Below are positions 19,095 to 28,641 of a DNA stretch of 64,000 nucleotides, piece after piece (the first letter of the stretch is position 1; every line of letters starts with the position of its first letter). The notes under the pieces were generated by a model. The model was given only the letters and a program-made list of their open reading frames with translations. It was not told where the DNA came from and did no database searches. The position numbers and the translations under genes were made by a program. Source of the stretch: Planctomycetota bacterium. GTDB taxonomy: Bacteria; Planctomycetota; Phycisphaerae; Phycisphaerales; SM1A02. Where the stretch lies: the NCBI GenBank assembly GCA_016872915.1, contig VGYQ01000006.1, positions 1 to 64,000 of the forward strand. The letters are read 5' to 3'.

Positions 19095-20624
19095 ATGCGA
19101 ATTCACGCTGAAGGAATCTGGACAGGCAATCACGGCGATCCATGGCGGCGTGCGATCGACATCGTCGATACACGCGTGAAATGCTTGCACGACGACGCGT
19201 CGTCGGCAGACATCCGTTTCACCGGTGGATGGATTCTGCCCGGGCTCATCGATGCGCACCTGCACCTCACGCTCGGCTCACTGTCGCTCACTCGCCTCGA
19301 TCTTGGCGGCACCAGTTCGCGCAGCGAATTCATGGAACGCATTGCGAAGCGACACGCGGGGCTCTCGGCAGATCAGTGGCTTGAAGCATTCGGGTGGGAT
19401 GAATCTCTCTGGGGCGGCGCCCAACCGGATGCAACCTGGCTGCAAGCAGCCGCGGACCGCCCCGCAGTCGCCTGGCGGTGCGATCAACATGTCGCTCTCT
19501 GCAACAAGGCGGCGATGGCGGAACTGGATCTGTCCCGCGAAGTCGAAGGCGGAACGATCGTTCGGTCAGCAGATGGTCAGCCGACCGGGCTTTTGCTTGA
19601 GCAGGCTGCGTGGCAACTGCTTGTCCCTCGTATTCCGCCTCCACCAATCGATGTGCAGCGGCGCGCGCTGCAGCAAGGCTGTCGCCACCTCCTTTCGCTC
19701 GGGGTGACTGCCGTTGGCGCCATGGAGTACCTGCAACAAGTCGAAGAGTTGATGGCACCACTGCGTAACGAGGCGTCTCTCGGCGTGCGCGTGGCCGTCA
19801 CGGTGCTCGACCGAACGGGTGCGCTACCGCTCGATCGCGCGCGACGCATCGCACAAAGTGAATCGCTCCGCGTGATTGGATTCAAGTCATTCGCCGATGG
19901 CACGCTCGGTGCGGCGACTGCAGCGATGATTGATCCCTATGAGAACGCAGCAGGGCGTGGCACGCTCGTCGAACATGCGCTCGCAGGAACGCTCGAAGCG
20001 TGGATGCGTGAGGTTCTCGCTGCGGACTTCTCGCCGTCGGTGCATGCCATTGGCGACCGTGCGCTCGCCGAAACGCTTGCCTGTGCAGAGCGCTGCGATC
20101 CGCAAAGACGCGTTCGGTTCGAACATGCGCAAACCGTTGATCCAGCCTCCCTGCCCCGCTTTGCAGGGCGCCGCGTCAGCATGCAGCCCTTCCACAAGTT
20201 TGGTGACGCACCCGTTGCACTCGATCGGCTCGGCGCACAGCGCATGAACCGTGTTTTCCGATTCCGCGACTATCGCGAGGCCGGCGCCTGCCTCGCCTTC
20301 GGATCGGATTGGCCAATCGTGTCTGCATCGCCGATCGATGGCATGCGCTCTGCGATCACTGGCATCACGCGCAGCGGTCGGGTGCAGGGCACGGATCAGT
20401 GCTTGACCCCGGCTGAAGCGATTGATGGCTACACGGTCGAGGCGGCGCGATGCCTCGAAGAGTGGAATGGGGTCGGCACACTGGGAGGCGGCTCTCATGC
20501 GGACATGGTCGTGCTCGACCGAAACCCGCTGGAGTGCGACTGGCTGCGTGCACCGCCACGCGTGATCTGCACGCTCGTCGATGGGCGCATCGTGCACGAC
20601 GCTCGAGCGCCCGTCAGCGTCTGA
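19095..20624 (+). CDS. amidohydrolase family protein (YtcJ-like)
   Basis: FTGGWILPGLIDAHLHLTLGS, VHAIGDRALAETL, FGSDWPIVSASP, TVEAARCLEEWNGVGTLGGGSHADMVVLDRNPL. Start ATG 19095. Confidence 0.88.
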   Translation: MRIHAEGIWTGNHGDPWRRAIDIVDTRVKCLHDDASSADIRFTGGWILPGLIDAHLHLTLGSLSLTRLDLGGTSSRSEFMERIAKRHAGLSADQWLEAFGWDESLWGGAQPDATWLQAAADRPAVAWRCDQHVALCNKAAMAELDLSREVEGGTIVRSADGQPTGLLLEQAAWQLLVPRIPPPPIDVQRRALQQGCRHLLSLGVTAVGAMEYLQQVEELMAPLRNEASLGVRVAVTVLDRTGALPLDRARRIAQSESLRVIGFKSFADGTLGAATAAMIDPYENAAGRGTLVEHALAGTLEAWMREVLAADFSPSVHAIGDRALAETLACAERCDPQRRVRFEHAQTVDPASLPRFAGRRVSMQPFHKFGDAPVALDRLGAQRMNRVFRFRDYREAGACLAFGSDWPIVSASPIDGMRSAITGITRSGRVQGTDQCLTPAEAIDGYTVEAARCLEEWNGVGTLGGGSHADMVVLDRNPLECDWLRAPPRVICTLVDGRIVHDARAPVSV

Positions 20625-20660
20625 CGCACGCGTTACCGCACAATTGATCCGCAGGATCCA

Positions 20661-21341
20661 TCACTGTGCCGGTGGACCGCCCAGCACCTGCGACACCTGC
20701 CCAACTGCAAAGACGGTCGTGCGCTGCAATGCTGTCACAAGCGGCGTCGTCAGTCCGCCCGAGAACAGCACGACAAAGAGAATGATCAGGCCAAACTGCT
20801 GTACGGCAGGCTGCGAGTAGAAGCGCCGCGCAGACGCAGACAATCCGGCGAGAATCACCGAACCATCGAGCGGCGGCATTGGCAGCAAGTTGAAGCACAT
20901 GAGGTAGAGGTTCAACCACGCTCCCATCAGACAGAACTCAGTGATGTTGCTGCGCAGTGGTTCGCCGAAGGTTCCAAAGCAAACCACAAGCGCACAGCCA
21001 ACGACGCACACCACACTCAGCAGCAGATTGACCGCAGGTCCGGCTGCCGCCACCAGGGCCCACCCGAGCCGTCCATGTCGAAATCGATTCGGATTCACGG
21101 GCATCAGCCCCCATGCGATGCCGAGCAACATGAGCGCGATCAAGCTGATCCAACCCATGTGCACGATGGGATTGATCGTGATGTGCCCACTCTCGCGCGG
21201 CGTCGTGTCACCCTGCCACAGTGCCGCATAACCATGCCCAAGTTCATGCAGCACGATGGAAACGACCACCCAGAAGAGCCAACTCACAAGCAGCACCGAC
21301 TCGCCGCGCTGCCAGAGATCCGCAATCCACCATCCACTCAT
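20661..21341 (-). CDS. M50 family membrane metalloprotease (site-2 protease-like)
   Basis: VVSIVLHELGHGYAALWQGD (HExxH) and NLLPMPPLDGSVIL. Start ATG 21341. Confidence 0.88.
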   Translation of the reverse strand: MSGWWIADLWQRGESVLLVSWLFWVVVSIVLHELGHGYAALWQGDTTPRESGHITINPIVHMGWISLIALMLLGIAWGLMPVNPNRFRHGRLGWALVAAAGPAVNLLLSVVCVVGCALVVCFGTFGEPLRSNITEFCLMGAWLNLYLMCFNLLPMPPLDGSVILAGLSASARRFYSQPAVQQFGLIILFVVLFSGGLTTPLVTALQRTTVFAVGQVSQVLGGPPAQ

Positions 21342-21493
21342 CGCTTGGAGGGTAGCAGTGCTTCTGCTATGCTTTGCGATTCGCAACCAGCCACCCCAAG
21401 GCTCGTCGCACGGCTCGCACGGTTCCACCCGCGAGTCCAACGGCGAGCCCGGACGGCGGCGTCCGAGCGGACGACGCGCCGACCGCGGGAGGC

Positions 21494-21862
21494 ATGACAC
21501 GGGAGTTTCCCATGGTGGTTCTTCGACTCAAGCGTTTCGGGCGTACTCACTCGCCATTCTTCCGCCTCGCAGCCGCTGACAAGCGATCCCCGAGCGACGG
21601 TCGCGTCATCGAGGAGCTCGGTTGGTTCAGCCCCACCGCACCCGAGGGCAAGCAGTGGGAACTGCACGCAGAGCGGATTGCACACTGGCTCGGCGTTGGT
21701 GCACAACCCTCCGAGACGGTCGTGTCGCTGCTGAAGCGTGCTGGCCTTCCTGCCACCGTCGGCACGAAGGGCATTGCGTCGATGGCAGCCATTCGCTTCG
21801 AAGCGCGCCGCAACGCGCCGAAGAAGGCCCCAGCCGCAGCTGAGGGCGAAGCGAAGAGCTGA
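21494..21862 (+). CDS. rpsP: 30S ribosomal protein S16
   Basis: MVVLRLKRFGRTHSPFFRLAAADKRSPSDGRVIEELGWFSP. Best RBS (GGGAG) favours ATG 21512. Confidence 0.93.
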   Translation: MTREFPMVVLRLKRFGRTHSPFFRLAAADKRSPSDGRVIEELGWFSPTAPEGKQWELHAERIAHWLGVGAQPSETVVSLLKRAGLPATVGTKGIASMAAIRFEARRNAPKKAPAAAEGEAKS

Positions 21863-21886
21863 TTCCAACGACCTCCGAGGCGTCCG

Positions 21887-22723
21887 ATGGCTCCACGCAT
21901 CGACATCCTCTCGCTTTTCCCCGAGATGTTTCCGGCTGCACTGAGCAGCAGCATCCTCGGTCGTGCCGTCAGCGACGGCCTGCTGTCGGTCCACGTCCAT
22001 GACATTCGTCAGTGGGCGGAACTGCCGCACCGAAAGGTCGACGACCGACCCTTCGGCGGCGGGCCCGGCATGGTGTTCATGTGTGAACCCCTCGCTGCAG
22101 CCGTGGAGGCAGTGGAGGCGCTCGATGCGCGGCGTGCACGCCGCGTGCTTCTGGCTCCGGCGGGTCGACCACTCACACAATCGCTCGTCAGCGAACTCGC
22201 CTCGGCGGGACGCGTGATGCTCCTGTGCGGGCACTACGAAGGTGTCGACCAGCGCGCCATCGATGCGCTGGGATTCGAGGAGATTTCCGTGGGTGATTTC
22301 GTGGTGTCGGGAGGTGAACTCCCTGCGCTGCTGCTTGTCGATGCGATTGCGCGTCTGCTGCCCGGCGCGCTCGGGCACGAAGCGAGCGCCGCAGAAGACT
22401 CCTTCTCGATCATCAATGAGCACGGACAACCGCTGCTCGACTGTCCGCACTACACCCGTCCGCGCGTTTGGCGCGAGCGGGCCGTTCCAGAAGTCTTGCT
22501 CTCCGGCGACCATCAGGCCATCGCCCAATGGCGCCGATCCGAGAGCGAACACAGGACGCGCACACGCCGTCCTGACCTCGTTTCACTCCATGGGCAACCT
22601 CTTGAGGACGAGGCCTCAACGTTGCAGCGCTCCACTGGCCTGGAAGCGATCGCCCCACGGCGATCCGCCCCATGCTGCGCGGGCCATATGTCCGCGGGCA
22701 CATCACGCCCGCAAAGGAACTGA
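21887..22723 (+). CDS. trmD: tRNA (guanine-N1)-methyltransferase TrmD
   Basis: RIDILSLFPEMF, HDIRQWAELPHRKVDDRPFGGGPGMVFMCEPL, LLCGHYEGVDQRAI, EEISVGDFVVSGGELPALLLVDAIARLLPG. Confidence 0.95.
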   Translation: MAPRIDILSLFPEMFPAALSSSILGRAVSDGLLSVHVHDIRQWAELPHRKVDDRPFGGGPGMVFMCEPLAAAVEAVEALDARRARRVLLAPAGRPLTQSLVSELASAGRVMLLCGHYEGVDQRAIDALGFEEISVGDFVVSGGELPALLLVDAIARLLPGALGHEASAAEDSFSIINEHGQPLLDCPHYTRPRVWRERAVPEVLLSGDHQAIAQWRRSESEHRTRTRRPDLVSLHGQPLEDEASTLQRSTGLEAIAPRRSAPCCAGHMSAGTSRPQRN

Positions 22724-22726
22724 CTC

Positions 22727-23101
22727 ATGAATCGCACTGCCATCATGGAGAGCGTGGAGGCCACGCATCTGAAGCCCGCCTCTGAGATCCCAACCCTGCG
22801 CATCGGTGACACCATCGATGTGCACTATCGCATCGTGGAAGGTGACAAGGAACGCATCCAGGTGTTCCAAGGCATCCTGATTGCCACGAAGGGTCGCGGC
22901 GTGAATCGCGTCATCACCGTGCGCCGCATCGTCGCCAACGAAGGCGTCGAGCGCATCTTCCCCGTGCACAGCAAGCGCGTGGCGAAGATCGAAGTACTGC
23001 GCGGCGCAGTGGTCCGTCGATCGAAGCTGTACTACCTCCGAGGACTCACCGGCAAGGCGCGTCGTCTCAAGGAGACGCGCTCCGATGGTGCAGCCGAGTG
23101 A
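22727..23101 (+). CDS. rplS: 50S ribosomal protein L19
   Basis: GDTIDVHYRIVEGDKERIQVFQGILIATKGRGVNRVITVRRI...GVERIFPVHSKRVAKIEVLRGAVVRRSKLYYLRGLTGKARRLKE. Confidence 0.95.
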   Translation: MNRTAIMESVEATHLKPASEIPTLRIGDTIDVHYRIVEGDKERIQVFQGILIATKGRGVNRVITVRRIVANEGVERIFPVHSKRVAKIEVLRGAVVRRSKLYYLRGLTGKARRLKETRSDGAAE

Positions 23102-23816
23102 TCCAACACAGCAGCTCTGGAATATTGGCTCGCGCACAGTGAACGCACCGAAGTCGCCTCATCCGCGCGCGGAGATCATTCGCGCACAGATCGACAGGGC
23201 GACTTCCACGGACTCGCGGTGCTTTGCGCTCGTGCCGGGGAATCCGCAGTCGGCAGCGTGGCGCCACCCGCCTATTTCAGCCAGTGCGTCCACGCCCTGG
23301 CTCTGCTGGAGCGGCTCACTCGCTTCACAGCCCTTCGCTCCCGACCCGCGCAACTGGATGCGCGTGGGACAAGAGGCCTTTCAACATTGGACCGAGCGAC
23401 TCGCAGCCGAGTGCACGGCTGGAAGCGAAGGCGCACGTCCCCACGCGCCGTGCTGTGCCGTGCTGCCGCATCACGCGCAACTGCTCAGCGATCTCTCCGG
23501 ACAGATGCGCCTGTGGCATCAGTATGGGTCCGCGGGGATTGGCAGCGTGCTGCACCCCGCCGCGCTGATAGCGCCATCCATGCTGCGCGATCTGGAGGAC
23601 CATCTCCTGCGCGCATTCACGATGCTCGGATCACGCTGCATCCTCTGCATCCTGCAGGACATCGAACCCGTTCAGCACGACGGAGAGATCGCGGAGATTC
23701 GCCTCGTGCCCTGGGGCAGCGGACAGATGCCCCACGCGCTGGTTGAACGTTTGCTGAACGAGCATGTCCCGGCGCATATCCCCCTGTGCGTTCCTGGGGA
23801 TCCGCTGCCGACCTGA
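23085..23816 (+). CDS. hypothetical protein
   Basis: 243-aa ORF overlapping the rplS 3' end by 17 nt, co-directional with rplS and the HNH gene; no family recognised. Confidence 0.6.
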   Translation: MVQPSDPTQQLWNIGSRTVNAPKSPHPRAEIIRAQIDRATSTDSRCFALVPGNPQSAAWRHPPISASASTPWLCWSGSLASQPFAPDPRNWMRVGQEAFQHWTERLAAECTAGSEGARPHAPCCAVLPHHAQLLSDLSGQMRLWHQYGSAGIGSVLHPAALIAPSMLRDLEDHLLRAFTMLGSRCILCILQDIEPVQHDGEIAEIRLVPWGSGQMPHALVERLLNEHVPAHIPLCVPGDPLPT

Positions 23817-23890
23817 TGCCAAAGGAGCTTTCCTCCGCTAGACTGTGGAGCGGCGCTCGACAACAGGAGAAAGGCGCCGGAGGTACTTGC

Positions 23891-24520
23891 GTGACGGCAA
23901 TCGCCAGCGGACTCGATTCGAAAGTTCTTGTCCTCAACAAGGTGTACACGGCTCTGAGAGTCGTCAGTGGTCGACGCGCCTTCACTCTTCTTGCCAATCA
24001 GGTCGCCGAGATTATTGCCGTCGAGGATGGCAACTATGTCTCCTACGACCTTCACAGTTGGGCAGAAGCATCGGAGTACCAGCGTGCGCACGAATCTGAG
24101 GAGCATGACTGGGTCGCCACCACACGGCTGGTGATCGCCGTTCCCAAAGTCATACGACTCCTCGGCTACGACCGCATCCCACGCGAGCAGGTCAAGTTGA
24201 ACCGCCGCAACATCTACGCGCGCGATGGCAACCAGTGCCAATACTGCGGCAAGCACTTTTCCACTCGTGAACTCACGCTCGATCATGTGGTGCCGCGCGT
24301 GCAAGGTGGAGACAACTCTTGGTCCAACTTGGTCTGCGCGTGCGTGAAGTGCAATGCGCGCAAGGGCGGCCGCACACCTGTGCAGGCACGGATGCACCTG
24401 ATTCGCCCGGCAGTTCGCCCCAAGCGCAACCCGGCGATCGCGGTGCGACTGGGCAGCCCCAAGTACCAAAGTTGGAAGGCTTTCCTCGACGAGGCCTACT
24501 GGACCATCGAACTCGAGTAA
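23891..24520 (+). CDS. HNH endonuclease
   Basis: NIYARDGNQCQYCGKHFSTRELTLDHVVPRVQGGDNSWSNLVCACVKCNARKGGRTP. GTG start 23891 preceded by GGAGG. Confidence 0.92.
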   Translation: MTAIASGLDSKVLVLNKVYTALRVVSGRRAFTLLANQVAEIIAVEDGNYVSYDLHSWAEASEYQRAHESEEHDWVATTRLVIAVPKVIRLLGYDRIPREQVKLNRRNIYARDGNQCQYCGKHFSTRELTLDHVVPRVQGGDNSWSNLVCACVKCNARKGGRTPVQARMHLIRPAVRPKRNPAIAVRLGSPKYQSWKAFLDEAYWTIELE

Positions 24521-24560
24521 ACGGCAGTCGCCCGCCCCGCGCAGTTGTCCGCCTGTCGCT

Positions 24561-26030
24561 TCAGGCGCTCATCGCCACATTGAGGCCCACGACCAACCCG
24601 TTGTTGAGGCCATGTGCCACCATGCATGAGAGAAGACTGCCGCGCACTTCCCGTGCAAGGCAGAACGCCACGGCAAGCGCGCCAAGGACGGGGATGAACA
24701 CGACACCTTGCGGATGAATGGCCGCGAAGATGAGGCTTGATGCGAGCGCCGACAGGCCGAAGGCGATCCAGCGCCCCCACTGCTGCGACAGTTCGCGAAG
24801 ATGTGTGAACAACACGCCACGGAACACGATCTCTTCGACGACTGGCGCGAGCACGGCAGCGATGATGAACAACATCACCCGCTCCTCCATCCCACCCTCA
24901 AACAGTTCTTTCTGGATGGGATGGGATGCCTGCTCGAGTTTCGTCGGCATCAGCAGCGCCAGAACGTACGCAAGCACACCGCCCACCACGAGCATCGGAA
25001 TTGCAGTCGCATACGCCACAAATCCATAGCCAACTTCACGAAGCCAACCCGCTCCAGCATGCAGTCCCATCTCTCGGCGTGCAACGCTCCACGGAACCCC
25101 TGCAAAGACGGGTACCAAGCACGCAGTGAGTGGCAGCAGCATGATCAGCATCTGCAGCACCAGCGCGGGCGTTCCAGAGAGTCGCCCTGTGGCACCGAGG
25201 ATCACTGCGCCGAGGATTGACAGGAGCGTGGTGCCCACAAGCCAGGCGGCGAAGGTCCATGGCAGTGCCGCACCACTCATCGTCCGCGCCGGCAGCGGTT
25301 CGGCAAGACTTCGCGTCAGAGCCCTGAACGCGACCACACCCAACCAGATCACACCGCCGAACCCCGCAACCAGCACGACACAACCAAACATGCCAACAGC
25401 AACACCGAGCACCCACGCGCCCCGCGCAAGCCCGGCCTCGAAGGCATCACTCCGACTCCATGTCGACAACAGCAGCTGTCCGTACCAGCCAAGCGATGCG
25501 CGAATCGTCTCCGCATCCTCGGCTGACACATCCGCGGTCGCAGTACCCGCGTCCGCGCTTGGCGTTGCTGCAGCGCGCGTGGCAAGCAGCGCGATCACAC
25601 GCTCGGAAGCCTCGGCAACCGCCAACTCGCTCGCGGTTGAACCATCCTGATTCTCACGCAGTCGCGCCACAAGAGCATGCGCCTGCTCGACCGCGCGCGA
25701 AAGGTCGCCGCCCTCTTCCGCAGGCTGCGGCGAAGTCGCGCCCACACGGGCCAACAGGATCGTCGCACAGAGGTTTGATGCCGTGCCCGCCGACTCGCGG
25801 GTCAGCGGCTCGATCTGCTGTCCCACGAGCGCTCCGGCGTTGCCCCCAAACTGCTGGATGAACATGACGAAGCGCCCAACCATCTCGTCACGGGCCGAGA
25901 CACGCACCGTGCTTGGACTCTCGGGAGCGGTTGGCTCCTCCTCCCCGAGCTCATGAAGGGCCATGAACCCCACCACGCAGCAGGCGATAACCACCCAGGC
26001 GACTGCTATGGAATGCGTTCGGGACATCAC
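24561..26030 (-). CDS. CPBP family intramembrane glutamic endopeptidase (Abi/CAAX protease-like)
   Basis: AAVLAPVVEEIVFRGVLFTHLRE (EExxxR), FAAIHPQGVVFIPVLGALAVAFCLAREVRGSLLSCMVAHGLNN; multiple TMs. Confidence 0.88.
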   Translation of the reverse strand: MMSRTHSIAVAWVVIACCVVGFMALHELGEEEPTAPESPSTVRVSARDEMVGRFVMFIQQFGGNAGALVGQQIEPLTRESAGTASNLCATILLARVGATSPQPAEEGGDLSRAVEQAHALVARLRENQDGSTASELAVAEASERVIALLATRAAATPSADAGTATADVSAEDAETIRASLGWYGQLLLSTWSRSDAFEAGLARGAWVLGVAVGMFGCVVLVAGFGGVIWLGVVAFRALTRSLAEPLPARTMSGAALPWTFAAWLVGTTLLSILGAVILGATGRLSGTPALVLQMLIMLLPLTACLVPVFAGVPWSVARREMGLHAGAGWLREVGYGFVAYATAIPMLVVGGVLAYVLALLMPTKLEQASHPIQKELFEGGMEERVMLFIIAAVLAPVVEEIVFRGVLFTHLRELSQQWGRWIAFGLSALASSLIFAAIHPQGVVFIPVLGALAVAFCLAREVRGSLLSCMVAHGLNNGLVVGLNVAMSA

Positions 26031-26058
26031 TCGGCCACGCTAGCTGTCCCCCAACACC

Positions 26059-26086
26059 TTGACAATCCCCCACCGTTCGGTACGAT
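26059..26086 (+). promoter_or_regulatory. sigma-70-like promoter for rplM-rpsI
   Basis: TTGACA (26059-26064), 16-nt spacer, TACGAT (26081-26086), about 60 nt upstream of rplM. Confidence 0.6.
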
Positions 26087-26146
26087 CTTCCTTCCCTCTT
26101 TGGGGCGCATTCGCGCTTCCAAAATGGGTTCAAAGGAACGCCTGTC

Positions 26147-26599
26147 ATGCCTCGCCAGACCACATTTCGTAAAGCCGGCCAGACCGCATCCCCATGGCGC
26201 ATCGTGGACGCCGAGGGCAAGGTGCTCGGCCGCCTCGCGACCGAGGTCGCAACCGCGCTGATGGGCAAGCATCGCCCGGACTACACACCCAATGTGCTCT
26301 GCGGCGATTCGGTGATCATCACCAATGCAGCCAAGATCGTGTTGACCGGCCGGAAGGCAGAGCAGAAGACGCTGCGCAAGTGGAGCGGTTACCCGGGCGG
26401 ACTTCGTGTGCGCAACTACGAGACACTGCTGCGCGACGACCCAACCACACTTGTCACCGAAGCGATCATCCGCATGCTGCCCCGTGGGCGGCTTGGTCGT
26501 CGTATCACCCGAAACCTCCGAGTGTTTGCAGGCGCCGAGCATGAGCATCAGGCGCAGCAGCCCACCGTTCTCAAGACCACGCTCAAGAGCAAGGCCTGA
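26147..26599 (+). CDS. rplM: 50S ribosomal protein L13
   Basis: WRIVDAEGKVLGRLATEVATALMGKHRPDYTPNVLCGDSVIITNAAKIVLTGRK...MLPRGRLGRRITRNLRVFAGAEHEHQAQQP. Confidence 0.95.
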   Translation: MPRQTTFRKAGQTASPWRIVDAEGKVLGRLATEVATALMGKHRPDYTPNVLCGDSVIITNAAKIVLTGRKAEQKTLRKWSGYPGGLRVRNYETLLRDDPTTLVTEAIIRMLPRGRLGRRITRNLRVFAGAEHEHQAQQPTVLKTTLKSKA

Positions 26600-26604
26600 T
26601 CCAC

Positions 26605-27096
26605 ATGTCCAAGCTGAACATCGGTTCCGTCCCCGCCGCAACAGGTACCGCACCCGCATCGGGTCCAGCCGGCACCACTCGCCTTTCACTCAAGCGCACC
26701 GCAGATGCGAAGGGCTGGTTCTGGGGAACGGGTCGTCGAAAGACGGCGACCGCGCGCGTACGAGTTCGTCCCGGCGCGGGAAAGTTCCTAGTGAACGCAC
26801 GGCCGATGGAGGAGTTCTTCGTCGAGGATCGAGATCAGCGGGCGCTGCTTGGACTGATCGAAAAGTGCTCACTGAAGGGCAAGATGGATGTGGCCGTCAC
26901 CGTCGCAGGTGGTGGATTCACGGGGCAGGCTGGCGCCGTTGTGATGGGGCTCGCCCGCTCTCTCTTCGCGTACGACCAGGCCCTTGAACCAGTGCTTCGC
27001 TCCGGCTCTTACCTGACGCGTGATTCGCGCAAGGTGGAACGGAAGAAGTACGGTCAGGCCGGCGCGCGTCGTCGCTTCCAGTTCTCGAAGCGCTGA
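26605..27096 (+). CDS. rpsI: 30S ribosomal protein S9
   Basis: GTGRRKTATARVRVRPGAGKFLVNARPMEEFF...TVAGGGFTGQAGAVVMGLARSL...YLTRDSRKVERKKYGQAGARRRFQFSKR. Confidence 0.95.
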   Translation: MSKLNIGSVPAATGTAPASGPAGTTRLSLKRTADAKGWFWGTGRRKTATARVRVRPGAGKFLVNARPMEEFFVEDRDQRALLGLIEKCSLKGKMDVAVTVAGGGFTGQAGAVVMGLARSLFAYDQALEPVLRSGSYLTRDSRKVERKKYGQAGARRRFQFSKR

Positions 27097-28622
27097 TTCG
27101 ACTCGCTGCACCAGCGTGCGATCTGCTCAGGCTTCACACGCCTGCGCTCTGCTATTTCTTGCATCGTCTGCGGCATCCTTCCATCCCAGCCCGCACGCTC
27201 CAGCCAGCACTCGCAGCAGCGCTGCGCACGTTCATCATCGGCCGCGGTCCGTCGCAGCAACGCAGCGGCGACCTGCGATGCCGATGCGCCGATTTCCGCC
27301 CACACCAGTGCGTGATCGATCGGCTCGCGCAACGGAATGTCTCCCCCTGTCGACATGTTCGCGCGCAGCGATTCCCCCTCCGCCGCGGCGAGACGGCGTT
27401 CCATCGCCAGTGCCGCTGCAGCGCCGAGTCGCACGCGACCATCCGCGATTTTCTGCAAATCCGTCTGCAGCACCACGGACTCCAATGACTTGGCGCTCAA
27501 CACCAGCACGTGAGCTGCGAACGCATCTTCCTCCAATCGCGTGCCGAGCGAGGGCTTCAGGCGTTTGGCCAGTTCGGGAATCGACTCGACGAACAACGTG
27601 CGAAGCAGCAATCGCGCCCAACGCAAGTCCGTTTCGATGCGGTCAAGCGAGAGAGCGGATGGACGCCGGGAATCAAGACGACGAACACCCTCCCCCGCAC
27701 GCCACAAGAGAAAGCGAATCGCAATCATCCGTGCAGACTCCTGAGCCGAAGTCGGTCGCTGCACGTCGGCGGCGCGTGCTTCTTGCAGCATGCTGCACCA
27801 ATGCGATATCTGCCGAAGGTGTGCAGCAGGCAGCATGCCTGCTTGAACACTCGCCCCTCCAAGAATCACCGCTGCTGCATCCTCTCGGCGAAAGGTGGCT
27901 GGGATCGCGGACCGCGGCGGCAACCAGTCCTTCGCAAGACGTGTGAGCAGCGCGGCGCGTTCACCAAGCAACAGCCGATCCGCTGCAAGCCTGCTGCAGC
28001 CAAGATCACGCGACAACCACGCCGCCCCAAGGCCGAGCCGAGCCGCCGCGAGAACGCGCCGTGTGTTCCGACCGCGCTGTTGGCGCTTTGGCTGCCGCTC
28101 CACCGAACCACGCAAAGCCTTCGCGGGCCGTACGGTCGCGCGTGGCGCCGGCGCGCTGCCAAGTACCCCCGCACGAAATGCGTCCCAATCTGCACGCCGA
28201 AATGCGATCTCCACCGTGGAGGAAGGGTTTCGGCTGCGGCGCATCCAGCACGCGGGCAAACCAAGTCTTCGCCAGCGGTGAACCGTTCGCACACTGGCAC
28301 CGGTCTCGCGCACAAACTGTCGCAGGCTCCATGCGGTGCCATGCAACTCCGGAGCACGCGCGCTCAAACGCAGCGCAAGTTCGCAGAGATCCCTCCGCAA
28401 GGCCATGCCGACCACCTCCAACCCGCGCTCCTCACCCTCGACATGAAATCCCGTGATCCGATGCACCACCATGCCCCATTCCACCAATGCTCCGGGCGCC
28501 AACTGCGGGAGCATCAACCGCACCGCCGCCATCTGTCGCCGCGCCGTTTCTGCGGGTACGAACGCAAGCTGTGCCGCAAGGCTCGCCGCACACGAAAGAG
28601 AGAATGAACCGCGCCGGCCCAT
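27054..28622 (-). CDS. large multi-helix-turn-helix protein, possible sigma-factor-like or DNA-binding regulator (hypothetical)
   Basis: 522-aa ORF with several HTH-like stretches: SLRQFVRETGASVRTVHRWRRLGLPACWM, LSRDLGCSRLAADRLLLGERAALL, PQTMQEIAERRRVKPEQIARWCSESNQRFENW. 3' end overlaps rpsI antisense by 43 nt. Confidence 0.65.
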   Translation of the reverse strand: MGRRGSFSLSCAASLAAQLAFVPAETARRQMAAVRLMLPQLAPGALVEWGMVVHRITGFHVEGEERGLEVVGMALRRDLCELALRLSARAPELHGTAWSLRQFVRETGASVRTVHRWRRLGLPACWMRRSRNPSSTVEIAFRRADWDAFRAGVLGSAPAPRATVRPAKALRGSVERQPKRQQRGRNTRRVLAAARLGLGAAWLSRDLGCSRLAADRLLLGERAALLTRLAKDWLPPRSAIPATFRREDAAAVILGGASVQAGMLPAAHLRQISHWCSMLQEARAADVQRPTSAQESARMIAIRFLLWRAGEGVRRLDSRRPSALSLDRIETDLRWARLLLRTLFVESIPELAKRLKPSLGTRLEEDAFAAHVLVLSAKSLESVVLQTDLQKIADGRVRLGAAAALAMERRLAAAEGESLRANMSTGGDIPLREPIDHALVWAEIGASASQVAAALLRRTAADDERAQRCCECWLERAGWDGRMPQTMQEIAERRRVKPEQIARWCSESNQRFENWKRRRAPA

Positions 28623-28641
28623 GCCAGCAGACTAGATCGCG

